A stretch of DNA of 64,000 nucleotides from Lyticum sinuosum (GCF_034471385.1 NZ_JARGYU010000001.1:62001-126000), one strand, 5' to 3'. Counted from the first letter of the stretch, positions 18,879-30,024 are shown. Notes: generated by a model not told the origin, from the letters alone. Program-made: numbers and translations.

Positions 18879-19892
18879 TTAATCTTGGTTTTCTTCAATT
18901 ATTACTAAATTATGAGGATTATCTTTAATTTTTTTAATTATATCCATCATAACTAGAGGATTTTCTTTCAGATATTTTTTTGCATTTTCCCTTCCTTGTC
19001 CTATTTTATTTTCTTCATATGAGAACCAAGATCCTGATTTTTCTATAATACCTGTTTTGACACCTAAGTCTATTATTTCTCCAGTTTTTGAAATTCCTTC
19101 TCCATACATTATATCGAAATCAACAACTTTAAATGGAGGAGCAACTTTATTTTTCACAACTTTAATCCTAGTTTGACTACCTATAGAATTTTCTTTCTCT
19201 TTAATTGTTCCAATGCGTCTTACATCAATTCTAATTGATGAATAAAATTTTAAAGCATTACCACCAGTTGTTGTTTCAGGATTACCAAACATTACACCTA
19301 TTTTCATTCTTATTTGATTGATAAAAATTAAAATACAATTACTTTTAGAAATTGTAGCTGTAAGTTTACGTAATGCTTGGCTCATAAGACGGGCTTGTAA
19401 TCCCATATGAGAATCACCCATATCGCCTTCTATCTCTGCTTTTGGTACTAATGCTGCAACACTATCAACAACAACTAATCCAACAGAACCTGAACGTATC
19501 ATAGTATCTGCAATTTCTAATGCTTGTTCACCATTATCAGGTTGTGATACTAAAAGACTATTGATATCTACGCCTAATTTTTCTGCATATGATGGATCTA
19601 GCGCATGTTCTGCATCAATAAATATGCAATTTTCTCCAGCTTTTTGAGCTTCAGCAATTGCATGTAGAGCTATAGTAGTCTTTCCAGAACTTTCTGGACC
19701 ATAAATTTCTATTATTCTTCCTTTTGGAAAACCATTTACTCCTAAGGCTAAATCCAATCCTAAAGACCCTGTTGATATTGAATTTATCTCCATAATTTGG
19801 CTATCTCCTAATCTCATAACAGATCCTATACCAAAAGATTTAGTGATCATACTTATGGCATTCTCAAGAGCTTTATCTTTACTAGAATTCAT
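18879..19892 (-). CDS. recA: Recombinase RecA
   Basis: A 337-residue RecA of normal length. Walker A GPESSGKTT is at residues 65-73; the LVVVDSVAALVPKAEIEGDMGD block provides Walker B and loop L1, and FINQIRMKIGVMFGNPETTTGGNALKFYSS is the canonical L2 region. It forms nucleoprotein filaments on single-stranded DNA, drives strand exchange and would also cleave LexA-type repressors if present. It converges with the unknown gene at 17822; the tandem array fills the entire interval between their stop codons. No recX follows. Confidence 0.98.
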   Translation of the reverse strand: MNSSKDKALENAISMITKSFGIGSVMRLGDSQIMEINSISTGSLGLDLALGVNGFPKGRIIEIYGPESSGKTTIALHAIAEAQKAGENCIFIDAEHALDPSYAEKLGVDINSLLVSQPDNGEQALEIADTMIRSGSVGLVVVDSVAALVPKAEIEGDMGDSHMGLQARLMSQALRKLTATISKSNCILIFINQIRMKIGVMFGNPETTTGGNALKFYSSIRIDVRRIGTIKEKENSIGSQTRIKVVKNKVAPPFKVVDFDIMYGEGISKTGEIIDLGVKTGIIEKSGSWFSYEENKIGQGRENAKKYLKENPLVMMDIIKKIKDNPHNLVIIEENQD

Positions 19893-20068
19893 TATAATAT
19901 ATTTATATAAGTTAAAATTAGTTTCATCGATGAACTGCTAAAGTTCAATGATTGTAAAAATTAAATTATTACTATTAAGTATTAAAATTAGTATTAAAAA
20001 TATTATAAAATACTAAAATAATTTTTATACTGTTTAAAACTTGATTATTTTTGTTTTATTATTAATAG

Positions 20069-23000
20069 ATGTTTAAATCTATCATTATGGAAAAATTTAG
20101 TAAAGCTATATATTACTTTTTATTTAGCTTAATAATATCTTTAATATTAGTAATTTTTTCATTAAGAATTGATAAAAATTTTAATATAACTTCTAATAAT
20201 AAAGATTATAAAGAAATATTAAAAATTATTCCTATTTTTATTAATGTCAATAAAGAAATAAATCAAAATTATAATTTAAATGTAAAAAAAAGTTTAAATA
20301 GCTTATGTTTTGAAATAATTTTGACAATTAATCAAATCAATATAACTAAAAATTATTTACATGATAATTATCAAAATAATAGTTATTTAAAAATAACATT
20401 AGATTTTTTTTCATTTTTTAAAAAAAACAATGAATTTATTGAAGTTTATGGAAATAAATTGGATTTAAAAATTAATAAAGAAAATATTGCATTTTTACAA
20501 AATATAATAAAAAATAAGTTATATACAAATGGTCATCAGACTAATAATATAAATATTAAATTCATTTTAAGCAATATTTCTTTTTTTTTTAATGATTTAA
20601 ATATCTCAATTAATAATAATATTTTAGACAATACAAATATATCTGATGAATATAGTGTTAATAATAAATTAAACATTTTTTTCCCAAAAATTTTAATAAA
20701 AAAAGAATTAAATAATATTATTATTAATAAAACAAAAGTTTTTTTAAACAACGCTGATTCTATTTTTAATGCGGATATAAAATATAATAATAATAATATC
20801 AATTTAAAAATTAATTTAAAAAACACTAATTTAGCACTTTTAAATAACTATTTAATAAAATACTTTAATACTATTTTATCAGGTAAAACAGATATAAATT
20901 TATTAATAAAATATAATTTTATTGATAAAAAATTAGAAAGTGATATACAAAATCAAAATAATAAGATATCTGTTAACTTTAATGCTAGTAATATAAAAAT
21001 TATTAATAATTCTAGTTTACTTACTATAAATACTATACCATTTTCTTTAAATTTAGATTGTGAATCAGAATGTTCTATTATTAATATAGTATTAATTCCT
21101 CTATATATAAATAATGAGCTAGCTTTTAAAAATATAGCTATAAAAGCAAAATATTATATAAAGAGTCGAGTTATAAAAGGTTTTATTAATAATAAAACAA
21201 ATAATTATTTTAATAATGATATTATACCTATTTCATTTTTTTTAAATAAAAATAATTATAATTTATCATACTTATTGAGTAATATTGATACATTTTTATC
21301 TATAGAAGATAAAGATCAAAAAAATTTTTATAAAAAAAATATAAATATTGATAATAATATAAAATTAAATCAATCTAATGTATTATTTTATTATAAAGAT
21401 AAATTAAATAGCAATTATCTTAATATTGAACATATAATAAAAATATGGCCAAAGAATTTATTACCTGATTTAAGATTATGGATCGATAAAAATATTAAAT
21501 CTGGATATATAAATACAATTAATTTTGATTTTGATTTTAATACACATGATTTCACAATAAAATGTGATATTGTAGATTACATGATGAATTTATTTGCAAA
21601 AAATTTAAAAAGTTTAACTTCTTCTCGAGCTGAGCTTATTATCAATAATAACAAAATAAGACTTTATTCATCAAAAGTATTTTTACAAAATGATAATAAA
21701 GATACAATATCTTTATCAAATGTAGAAATAGATATTAGTAATTTAAAAAAAATTCCATCTAAATTATTAAAAGTAAAAGCAAAAATTAATGAAAAAGCTG
21801 AATATCTCATATATTTTTTGCAAGATATGTGGAAAATTAATAAAAGTGATTTTTCTTTAAAAAACGGACTAATTTCAGGAGAAATTAATTTTTCTATACC
21901 ACTAAAGCAGGAATTATCTTTTTCTGATATAAAAATTAATTCTAATGGAATAATAGAGAATATAAATGTTATTAAATATTTAAATTTAAAAAATATTGAA
22001 AATTTAAAATTAAAAACAAAAGAATTAGAAATAAAATCAAAAAAAATAAGCTTTCAAATAACTGATAATAAATTTATTTTTTTTGGAAAAATTGCAATAA
22101 ATGATATTATAATAGAGAATCTTGTAGTTGATTTTCTTTTTAATGATTTTTTTCATAAACATAAAAAAAAGGTATATTTTAATTTAAAATCTCCAAAAAA
22201 GATATTAAAATTTATTTTTCCTAAAATTGATCATTTTGATAAAATATTTGATAATAATTCTGGAATGATTGTTGGTAAGTATATTTCTGAAGCAAATAAA
22301 GAAAATATAGAAATATTTATAAATACTGATGAATTTTCTGATAAGATATTAAAAAATTTTGGAAAAAATCCTATTTTTTTTATAAAAATACAAAAGAAAA
22401 TAAATGAAAAAATTGATATAATATCTAATATAAAAAAAGATAAGATAAATCAAGATTATCAGGATAATAAAAAAATAAAATCTTGGAATATAGATACTTT
22501 ACTCTTTGAATCATCTAATTTTAGTATTATTGGTACAGGATCTATTATTAATGATGAAAAAACTATAGAAACATGTTTATTTCATCAAAAAGAATTTTCA
22601 TTTAAAGAAAAATTAAAAAAAATAAAGGAAATTTTTGAACAAAAACCCTTTATATTAGAAACACAAAATTTAAAACTTATTCAATATTACACAAAAAATA
22701 TCGATATTTTATTTAATATACATGATTATCAAAATAAGAGTTTAAATGTAAGTAATATCGAAGATAATAATGAATTACAGTTTGAAAATTATAATTTTAA
22801 TGAAAAATTTATTACAAATAAAGAAATAAGATTATTAATAGAAAATAGTAATGATAAGTATAATATAAAATTACATATTCCTTATTTAGATTTTTCTAAT
22901 ATAAATTTCAAGAATTTATTTAAATTATATAAGTATAATAATCTACAAACAAATAATCACCAATATATAAATATATTATTTACTTCTGATTTTATTAGAG

Positions 23001-23884
23001 GTAATTTTAATAAAAATCTGCAAAATTTTTATTTAAATATTAAGAAACATCCAAATAAAGAATTGATTCTTTTAATAAATAGTGATTTATCTTACTCTTC
23101 TCAATTTAATTCAAGTTTTTTTAAAAATAAAAATATAGAATCTGTAAAAAACAATATAATTCAAAATTATGAAAATATAAATGAAATCTTAGAAAAGAAA
23201 AATGGATATTTATCAATTTTTTATTCATATCCTGTTGCTTCTTTTGTATCTAATAATATAGGACATTTTTTTCAATTTGGTGGATTTAATAATGATATTT
23301 CAAATGGACAAATCGAAATTAAATCTTCTTTTGAAGATAATTCTTATAAAGGATTTGTAAAATTAGATAAAATTTCTTGGGTAAATGCTCCTTCAGTATC
23401 TAATTTATTAAAATTAGTCTCAATAAGCTCTATATTTAGTTCATTACATCAGATTTTAGGAGGTAAGGGCCTGTACATAGATCATAGCTTATGTTCGTTA
23501 GATTATAATCCTCAAAGTGAAATTATTAAACTAGAAGATTGTATAATTAGTGGTCCTTCATTATATTCAGATTTTGATGCATCCTATAAAATTAATACAG
23601 AAGAATTATATATTGAAGGAATTATTACACCACATCATTTCTTTCATTCTACAATTTTAACACTTGGTATATTTTTTCCAAAATTAAGAAAAATCCTTCT
23701 ACATAGAGATAAAAATATTAAAAATTTTATATATGAACAAAAAGTCAATGGGGTAACTAATTTCACAGTAAGACCACTATCTATGATTGTTCCTTGGTTT
23801 TTCGGAGGATTATTTAATATTAGAGATATGAATAGTCAAATAACTGTACCAATATCTAGAAATCATACTTATAATTCAGACTAA
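20069..23884 (+). CDS. Giant AsmA/YhdP-like envelope protein
   Basis: A 1271-residue protein with one N-terminal membrane segment (residues about 12-35), then a very long strand-rich, Asn/Lys-rich body with no catalytic motif. The C-terminal 200 residues are best conserved: NGYLSIFYSYPVAS, GQIEIKSSFEDNSYKGFVKLDKISWVNAPSVSNLLKLV, the GGKGLYIDHSLCSLDYNP segment and a final NFTVRPLSMIVPWFFGGLF. This is the AsmA-like C-terminal region (DUF3971/YhdP type). Family members bridge inner and outer membrane and help carry phospholipids; that role is inferred. A T run of ten bases lies in the coding sequence near 20581. It is divergent from recA. Confidence 0.78.
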   Translation: MFKSIIMEKFSKAIYYFLFSLIISLILVIFSLRIDKNFNITSNNKDYKEILKIIPIFINVNKEINQNYNLNVKKSLNSLCFEIILTINQINITKNYLHDNYQNNSYLKITLDFFSFFKKNNEFIEVYGNKLDLKINKENIAFLQNIIKNKLYTNGHQTNNINIKFILSNISFFFNDLNISINNNILDNTNISDEYSVNNKLNIFFPKILIKKELNNIIINKTKVFLNNADSIFNADIKYNNNNINLKINLKNTNLALLNNYLIKYFNTILSGKTDINLLIKYNFIDKKLESDIQNQNNKISVNFNASNIKIINNSSLLTINTIPFSLNLDCESECSIINIVLIPLYINNELAFKNIAIKAKYYIKSRVIKGFINNKTNNYFNNDIIPISFFLNKNNYNLSYLLSNIDTFLSIEDKDQKNFYKKNINIDNNIKLNQSNVLFYYKDKLNSNYLNIEHIIKIWPKNLLPDLRLWIDKNIKSGYINTINFDFDFNTHDFTIKCDIVDYMMNLFAKNLKSLTSSRAELIINNNKIRLYSSKVFLQNDNKDTISLSNVEIDISNLKKIPSKLLKVKAKINEKAEYLIYFLQDMWKINKSDFSLKNGLISGEINFSIPLKQELSFSDIKINSNGIIENINVIKYLNLKNIENLKLKTKELEIKSKKISFQITDNKFIFFGKIAINDIIIENLVVDFLFNDFFHKHKKKVYFNLKSPKKILKFIFPKIDHFDKIFDNNSGMIVGKYISEANKENIEIFINTDEFSDKILKNFGKNPIFFIKIQKKINEKIDIISNIKKDKINQDYQDNKKIKSWNIDTLLFESSNFSIIGTGSIINDEKTIETCLFHQKEFSFKEKLKKIKEIFEQKPFILETQNLKLIQYYTKNIDILFNIHDYQNKSLNVSNIEDNNELQFENYNFNEKFITNKEIRLLIENSNDKYNIKLHIPYLDFSNINFKNLFKLYKYNNLQTNNHQYINILFTSDFIRGNFNKNLQNFYLNIKKHPNKELILLINSDLSYSSQFNSSFFKNKNIESVKNNIIQNYENINEILEKKNGYLSIFYSYPVASFVSNNIGHFFQFGGFNNDISNGQIEIKSSFEDNSYKGFVKLDKISWVNAPSVSNLLKLVSISSIFSSLHQILGGKGLYIDHSLCSLDYNPQSEIIKLEDCIISGPSLYSDFDASYKINTEELYIEGIITPHHFFHSTILTLGIFFPKLRKILLHRDKNIKNFIYEQKVNGVTNFTVRPLSMIVPWFFGGLFNIRDMNSQITVPISRNHTYNSD

Positions 23885-24020
23885 TAAAATATTAAAAAAT
23901 ATAATTAGGTAATATTTAACTTTTTTGTAAAAATTAGTTAAATTATTTTTAGTATCACTTTTTTTATATTTTTTATTTTTTTATAGAAACAATTTTATTT
24001 TATATAATATTTTTATTATA

Positions 24021-27000
24021 TTATTTATTATTATCTATACTTAGCATAATTTTACATTTATCTATATCAAAAATAGTATAAAATTTATAATTCTCAAGTT
24101 TATTTGTTGTTAATATAATATCTTCAGATAAAACTTGAGATGATATATATTTATCCCAATTATTTATTGCTTTTATAATTATTTGATTATCTTTATCGTC
24201 ATCTACCCAAATTTTAACTTTAATGCGATCCATAACATTAAATCTAGAATTTTTACGTAATTGTTGAATATGACGTATAATATCTCTAGCTATTCCTTCT
24301 TCTATAAGATCTTGATTGAGTAAAGTCTCAATCATCACTAGTCCATCCTGAGATGGTAATGCTTTACATACAATATCTGAATTATTTTTAGGAATAAGCT
24401 GAAAATCGTACATATCTTTTTCTAAAATAATATCAGCAATATATAAATTATTATCTTCATATTTCCATTTTTGATTCTTTAATGCTGATATTATTTCTTT
24501 TGTTTTATGAGGAATTTTTTTGCCAATAATATGTAAATTTAAAATAAGTTTACGATCAGCATACTTATCTATTTGATCTGCATTTAAATTAACCCATTTC
24601 TTGACATTTATTTCATCAAGAACAAGCTGTTGTAATTTTTCGTTAAATTTATTATCACTTATACCAATAAAAATAACTGACGATAATGGCTGTCTGACTT
24701 TAATTTTATATTCATTTCGTAAAGAGAGTGCAGTAGAACAAGCAGATCTTATTCTCTCCATATTAGTTATAATATCCCAATCTATATCATAATCATCATA
24801 ATTAGGATATGATATTAAATGAACACTATTATTCTCTTGATTATTATCATGATGTAATCCTAAATATATGGCTTCACTAATCAATGGTAAGAGAGGAGCT
24901 GATATCCTACATATTAAATCTAGTATAGTATATAATGTGTTATAAGCTTGTAGTTTTATACTAGATAACTCATTTTGCCAAAATTTTTCTCTAGATCTTC
25001 TAATATACCAATTATTTATTATCTCTAAAATTGTTTCAATTTCTAAACAAGCAGAGATAATATCATAATTATTCATTGATCTTTTTACATTATTAACACT
25101 AATTATAGTTTTTGTTATTATGTAATGATCTAATATCTCATCTGAATTTAAACTAAAAGTAGGATTAATTTTATCTATGTTTGCATAAGTTGAAAAAAAA
25201 TTATAAGCACTCCAAAATGGTTTTATGACCATACGTAGAGCCTCTTTTACATTATCAGCATCTTTATTGATAATGATTTCTTCTCCTCTTAATGCTTGCG
25301 AGGAGACCATTGCCCATCGTAATGCATCACTACTTATTTCTTCAAAAACAATCATAGGATCTGCATAATTTTTTAAACGCTTAGACAATTTTGTTCCTCC
25401 TTCACCTAATACAACTCCATGACATATACAGTTATAGAATGGTGGTTTGTTAAATAATGCAGTTGATATTACCATAAGAGTATAAAACCATCCTCTTGTT
25501 TGACCTATATATTCTACAATAAGATCTGCCGGGAAGTTTTTTTCAAACCAATCTTTATTTTCAAATGGATAATTTACATGAGCAAATGGCATAGATCCAC
25601 TTTCAAACCAACAATCTAAAACTTCTGGTACTCTACGTAACTGAGATTTCCCAGTTGGATCAGATGGGTTAGGTTTGACTAAATTATCTATCTCAGGTCT
25701 ATGAAGAGAAGAAATTTTTACACCAAATGATTTTTCTAATTCTTCAATTGAACCATAAACTTCAGTATGTGGATAATTTTGATCATCACTTATCCATACT
25801 GGAATTGGACATCCCCAATATCTATTACGTGATATCGACCAATCACGTGCATTTTCTATCCATTTCCCAAATATACCGTTTTTAATATGAGTTGGAACCC
25901 AGTTAATTTTTTGATTATTATCAATCATCTGATCTTTTATAGCTGTTACTTTCAAATACCATGATGATATAGCTTTATATATAAGAGGTGTATCTGTTCT
26001 CCAACAATGCGGATAATTATGAATATATTGTTCTGTTTTAAGCCATAATCCTTGTTCTTTAAGATATGCTATAATTCTATCATTTGTTTCAAACACTTGT
26101 TCTCCAATAAAGTCACTCACTGGAGAAGTAAATCTTCCTCTAGAATCGACTGGACAAACAATTTCAATATTATATTGACAACATAAATTATAATCATCTT
26201 CTCCAAACCCAGGTGCTATGTGAACTATACCTGTACCATCTTCAATAGTAACAAAATCAGCAATCATTATTTGAAAAGCATTATTATGCTTTATAAAATA
26301 TTTAAAAAGTGGATGATATCTTGTATGTGCTATATCTTCTCCTTTGCATTTTAATACTATGCTTGAATCACTATCATATCCTATTTCATCAGCATATTTA
26401 TCAATAAGAGCTGAAGCTATAATATAACATATATCACTATTTTTAGAAAAGACTAAACTGTATTCTATACTTGAACCAACTGCTAACCCAAGGTTAGATG
26501 GCAGAGTCCAAGGTGTTGTAGTCCAAGCCAAAGCATAAAATTGTATTTTATTATTATTTTCTTTATTTTTAGAATAACTTTTTACAATATCAGTTAATTT
26601 TTCTGATAATTCTGTTATTTTAAATAAAACAACTACAGACTTACTTTTCTTTTCCCGATAAGAATTATCCATTTTTGTTTCAAAGTCAGAAACTGGAGTT
26701 TCACATGCCCATGAATACGGCATAATTCTTTCTGATTGATAAATCAAACCTTTATTGTACATTTGTTTAAATGCCCATATAACACTTTGCATATATCCTA
26801 TATCTAATGTTCTATATGGATTTTTATAATCTACCCAACGGGCTTGTCGTGTTATGTATTCTTCCCAGTCTCTGCTAAAATTCATTACCGAATTTCTACA
26901 ATCTTGATTAAACTTCTCAATTCCATATTTTTCAATATCAAATTTTGTTGATATTCCTATTTCTTTCATAACACCCATTTCTGCTGGTAAACCGTGGCAA

Positions 27001-27302
27001 TCCCATCCAAAACGACGCATTACTCTTTTACCAAGCATTGAATGATATCTTCCTGCTATATCTTTAATATATCCGCAAAGTAGATGTCCATAATGTGGAA
27101 GTCCATTAGCAAATGGTGGACCATCATAAAATACATATTCTTCTTTTGGTGTTTTACCACCAGGATTTAATATGGATTTTTCAAATATAGAATTTTTTTC
27201 CCAAATCGATATTATATTTTTTTCTACATTTGCAAAATTAGGATTAACTTCATATATAGGATATTCTGAAAATATATTGTTTTTATTAGATGTTTTTTTC
27301 AT
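24021..27302 (-). CDS. ileS: Isoleucyl-tRNA synthetase, eukaryote-like type
   Basis: A 1093-residue class I synthetase. The HIGH-type motif is HYGH at residues 70-73 in PFANGLPHYGHLL, followed by GWDCHGLPAE. The editing domain region has ALAWTTTPWTLPSNLGLAV, and the KMSKS loop reads KLSKR in GEGGTKLSKRLKNY. The anticodon-binding domain with NNWYIRRSREKFW is intact. The length and layout agree with the second, eukaryal-like bacterial IleS type described for Rickettsia and some other intracellular bacteria, often associated with mupirocin tolerance. fliQ follows on the same strand, 89 bases upstream in transcription terms of nothing else related. Confidence 0.95.
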   Translation of the reverse strand: MKKTSNKNNIFSEYPIYEVNPNFANVEKNIISIWEKNSIFEKSILNPGGKTPKEEYVFYDGPPFANGLPHYGHLLCGYIKDIAGRYHSMLGKRVMRRFGWDCHGLPAEMGVMKEIGISTKFDIEKYGIEKFNQDCRNSVMNFSRDWEEYITRQARWVDYKNPYRTLDIGYMQSVIWAFKQMYNKGLIYQSERIMPYSWACETPVSDFETKMDNSYREKKSKSVVVLFKITELSEKLTDIVKSYSKNKENNNKIQFYALAWTTTPWTLPSNLGLAVGSSIEYSLVFSKNSDICYIIASALIDKYADEIGYDSDSSIVLKCKGEDIAHTRYHPLFKYFIKHNNAFQIMIADFVTIEDGTGIVHIAPGFGEDDYNLCCQYNIEIVCPVDSRGRFTSPVSDFIGEQVFETNDRIIAYLKEQGLWLKTEQYIHNYPHCWRTDTPLIYKAISSWYLKVTAIKDQMIDNNQKINWVPTHIKNGIFGKWIENARDWSISRNRYWGCPIPVWISDDQNYPHTEVYGSIEELEKSFGVKISSLHRPEIDNLVKPNPSDPTGKSQLRRVPEVLDCWFESGSMPFAHVNYPFENKDWFEKNFPADLIVEYIGQTRGWFYTLMVISTALFNKPPFYNCICHGVVLGEGGTKLSKRLKNYADPMIVFEEISSDALRWAMVSSQALRGEEIIINKDADNVKEALRMVIKPFWSAYNFFSTYANIDKINPTFSLNSDEILDHYIITKTIISVNNVKRSMNNYDIISACLEIETILEIINNWYIRRSREKFWQNELSSIKLQAYNTLYTILDLICRISAPLLPLISEAIYLGLHHDNNQENNSVHLISYPNYDDYDIDWDIITNMERIRSACSTALSLRNEYKIKVRQPLSSVIFIGISDNKFNEKLQQLVLDEINVKKWVNLNADQIDKYADRKLILNLHIIGKKIPHKTKEIISALKNQKWKYEDNNLYIADIILEKDMYDFQLIPKNNSDIVCKALPSQDGLVMIETLLNQDLIEEGIARDIIRHIQQLRKNSRFNVMDRIKVKIWVDDDKDNQIIIKAINNWDKYISSQVLSEDIILTTNKLENYKFYTIFDIDKCKIMLSIDNNK

Positions 27303-27390
27303 AATTTTTAATTATTTTTGTATTTTCTATATATATTTAATAAGTATTTATTATAAGTATTTTGTAAGTTTTTATATTTTTATTTATATA

Positions 27391-27666
27391 CTATATTCCA
27401 ATAATAATAGACATTATATTATTATAATAATTTGATATTTGTTCTCCAATGTATGGAAGCATAAATGCTAATAAACAACTCACTGCGATTAATTTAGGAA
27501 CAAAAACCAATGTAGGTTCTTGAATTTGAGTCATTGCTTGAATTATACCTATTATAAATCCAATAATTAGAGCAGTAAGTAAAATTGGTAAAGAAATTGA
27601 TAATAAAAGCCATATAGTAGAACGTGCTATATCAATGATCATTAGTTCAGATAGTTTTATAATCAT
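27391..27666 (-). CDS. fliQ: Flagellar export apparatus protein FliQ
   Basis: A 91-residue protein with two hydrophobic helices flanking the conserved turn IIQAMTQIQEPTLVFVPKL, which matches the FliQ hallmark QxxTQIQExTLxFVPK. FliQ joins FliP and FliR to form the export gate of the flagellar type III apparatus. A virulence type III homologue (SctS) is a formal alternative, but flhA, fliM and fliL in the same window favour a flagellum. It is separated from the other export genes and sits just upstream of ileS on the same strand. Confidence 0.88.
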   Translation of the reverse strand: MIIKLSELMIIDIARSTIWLLLSISLPILLTALIIGFIIGIIQAMTQIQEPTLVFVPKLIAVSCLLAFMLPYIGEQISNYYNNIMSIIIGI

Positions 27667-27828
27667 ATTTTATTATATCAGTAATGTTTATTAGTAGTAT
27701 ATGTAGAATTAACGATATTAAGATGTTTAAATTATATTAATATAGATTTTTTTACTTTTTATTATATTAAATATTTTAAATCGAAATAAATTTATATATT
27801 CATAAAATTCATGTAATAAATATAATTA

Positions 27829-29154
27829 TTATTTTCCATTAATAATACTTTGTAGTGTTCTTAAATTCATTTTTTTTGATAAATCTTGTAAAGAATAATT
27901 ATTGACACGAAGATTGTTTACATCTGTTTGTTTTATATTTAATAGCAAATTTTTTTTATCACCATTTGCTAAAATATTCGTAACAGAATTAGAAAAATTT
28001 TCAACACTTTGTGTTTTTGGAGATAATCTGATATCTTTTGTGGTTTGTAAATATCCATTTAGATAAGCAATTCCTTTTATTAAATCTGAATAATTTTCTA
28101 TTTCTACTTTCCCATCAATTGTATTAACACGATTTTTAAATGCTTTATTACCTTTAATTATTTGTCTTAATCCTTTATATTCTTTCATATAAAATTTACA
28201 GCAATCAGTTATAAAATATGTTCCTGATAAATCTGTACTAAGTACTTCTCCTTCTTCATTTTTAATAATTTTTCTTTTGTTATTAGAATAAAAATTTAAT
28301 CCATTAAGTAATGATTTAGATTCTTTTTGATTATAATCATCATCTGTTAATTTTATAACATCAAAATTTTTAGAAGATATAGTATAATTTCCTGCAAAAA
28401 TATAATCATCTTGAATTTTAAACATTTTTTTTGCTGATGCTTTATTTTCTTCTGTAAAATCTATAAATTCAAAATCAGTTACTTTTATTAATAAATCTTC
28501 AATATTTACTTTATTATCTTTATCATTAAGATAATCAAAGTTTATATCAATATCAGAAAGATATTTTCCATTTTTTTCTAACAAAAATTTATATAATGGC
28601 TGTGAAAAAGAAAATTTTGCATAATTATTTATATAATCAGAATTATTTATTTTATTAATCTTATTAATGTTTTTCTTTGTTAGAAGAATCAATTTATTTA
28701 AATTTTGATCATCTTTTAAACGATAAGATATAAAAATTTGAGGTATATTATTTAAATATATTGATTTATCAAATATTTTTGTTTTAATTTTTATATCTTC
28801 TATTCCAACAGATATATTTCTATCAAAAAAACCATAACTAACTCTGATATGGGAAATAATAACATCTATATTCCAAAATAATATATTTTCTGTTTTTATT
28901 TCTCCATAAGATAAAATGATATTTTTATTTTCTACAATTTTTTTAAAGTTATCAATTTTTTTTTCTAACAAATATTTTATTCCTAAAATAATAGAATAAT
29001 TTACAATAATTAATAATATAAAAAAATATATACTATATAATATTGTTTTTTTACATTTTTTATTTTTTAATTTGAACATATCAAATGCTAAAATATATTT
29101 AATATTATTTATTATCTTTAATAGAGCAATAGCATTGCAATTCTTAAATATCAA
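27829..29154 (-). CDS. Membrane-anchored periplasmic protein, possibly DUF2125-like
   Basis: A 441-residue protein. A membrane segment lies at residues about 40-62 (TILYSIYFFILLIIVNYSIILGI); the internal Met26 (MFKLKNKKCK) is a good alternative start placing this nearer the N-terminus. After it comes an outer-face domain with IVENKNIILSYGEIKTENILFWNIDVIISHIRVSYG-like strands and a long beta-rich, Asn/Lys-rich remainder. The early pattern resembles the DUF2125 proteins of Alphaproteobacteria, but similarity by eye is weak and an AsmA-type relation is also possible. Function unknown. Confidence 0.55.
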   Translation of the reverse strand: MIFKNCNAIALLKIINNIKYILAFDMFKLKNKKCKKTILYSIYFFILLIIVNYSIILGIKYLLEKKIDNFKKIVENKNIILSYGEIKTENILFWNIDVIISHIRVSYGFFDRNISVGIEDIKIKTKIFDKSIYLNNIPQIFISYRLKDDQNLNKLILLTKKNINKINKINNSDYINNYAKFSFSQPLYKFLLEKNGKYLSDIDINFDYLNDKDNKVNIEDLLIKVTDFEFIDFTEENKASAKKMFKIQDDYIFAGNYTISSKNFDVIKLTDDDYNQKESKSLLNGLNFYSNNKRKIIKNEEGEVLSTDLSGTYFITDCCKFYMKEYKGLRQIIKGNKAFKNRVNTIDGKVEIENYSDLIKGIAYLNGYLQTTKDIRLSPKTQSVENFSNSVTNILANGDKKNLLLNIKQTDVNNLRVNNYSLQDLSKKMNLRTLQSIINGK

Positions 29155-29248
29155 ATAAATAAAAGTATAATTTACTATTTGTAATTGACAAAATACTTCT
29201 AAAGGTTGATAATATTAATATTATATTAAGAAAAAAAATGTTAAAAAT

Positions 29249-29986
29249 ATGCCTTATATAGTAAATTTTAAAGGAAAAAATGCGATCGTAACAGGAGGAA
29301 GTAAAGGAATAGGCAAAACTATAGCTATAAAAATGAGAGAATCAGGTATAAAAGTTGCTATTCTTTATATAGGAAATGATGATGTAACAGATCTCTGTAA
29401 AAATTATGATATTAAAGCAATAAAAGCTAATGTTGCAAATTATTCTGAATGTCAAAAAGCTGTAGCAGAATCTGAAGAATATTTTGGTGAAAGTATTGAT
29501 ATACTAATTAATAATGCAGGAATTACAAGAGATAAGATGCTTCATAAACAAGAAGAAAAGGGTTGGTTAGATGTTATTAATGTTAACCTAATATCTGTGA
29601 TAAATATGTCACGATGTGTAATTGAAAAAATGCGTGAAAAAAAATATGGAAAAATTATTAGTATAAGTTCTGTTAATGCTAATGGTGCTCTTGGACAAAC
29701 AAATTATTCAGCTTCTAAAGCTGGAATTGAAGGATTCACTAAAGCACTAGCTCTTGAAAATGCAAAACTTGGAATAAATGTTAATGCAATTGCTCCAGGA
29801 TACATAAACACTGATATGGTTAGTGCAATTGATCCAACTACACTAGAAAAAATTAAAGAAAAAATACCTATGGGAAGATTAGGAACAACAGAAGAAGTAG
29901 CTTTTATGGCAATGTTTCTTGCAAGCTCAAATGCTGATTTTATTACTGGTGCAGTTATGGCAGTTAATGGAGGAATGAGGATGTAA
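29249..29986 (+). CDS. SDR reductase, acetoacetyl-CoA reductase (PhbB)-like
   Basis: A 245-residue short-chain dehydrogenase with the TGGSKGIGKT cofactor motif near residue 15, NNAG, catalytic Ser in SISSVN and YSASK active site. The sequence SSVNANGALGQTNYSASKAGIEGFTKALA fits acetoacetyl-CoA reductases better than FabG, which usually lacks the SVN-x-x-x-G-Q run; the C-terminal GAVMAVNGGMRM also fits. The enzyme would make 3-hydroxybutyryl-CoA with NADPH. No polyhydroxybutyrate synthase or thiolase lies nearby, so a fatty-acid role (FabG-like) cannot be excluded. Confidence 0.85.
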   Translation: MPYIVNFKGKNAIVTGGSKGIGKTIAIKMRESGIKVAILYIGNDDVTDLCKNYDIKAIKANVANYSECQKAVAESEEYFGESIDILINNAGITRDKMLHKQEEKGWLDVINVNLISVINMSRCVIEKMREKKYGKIISISSVNANGALGQTNYSASKAGIEGFTKALALENAKLGINVNAIAPGYINTDMVSAIDPTTLEKIKEKIPMGRLGTTEEVAFMAMFLASSNADFITGAVMAVNGGMRM

Positions 29987-30024
29987 AATCTATTATTTAT
30001 AATATAACACTTTAAATTAATTTT

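Noticed and set aside
20536..20826. 96-codon antisense ORF in the AsmA-like gene
   Set aside because: Made of Lys/Leu/Ile codons from AT-rich antisense and has no features.
27172..27435. Plus-strand ORF spanning the ileS start and fliQ end
   Set aside because: Overlaps two well-supported genes and has low-complexity hydrophobic text.
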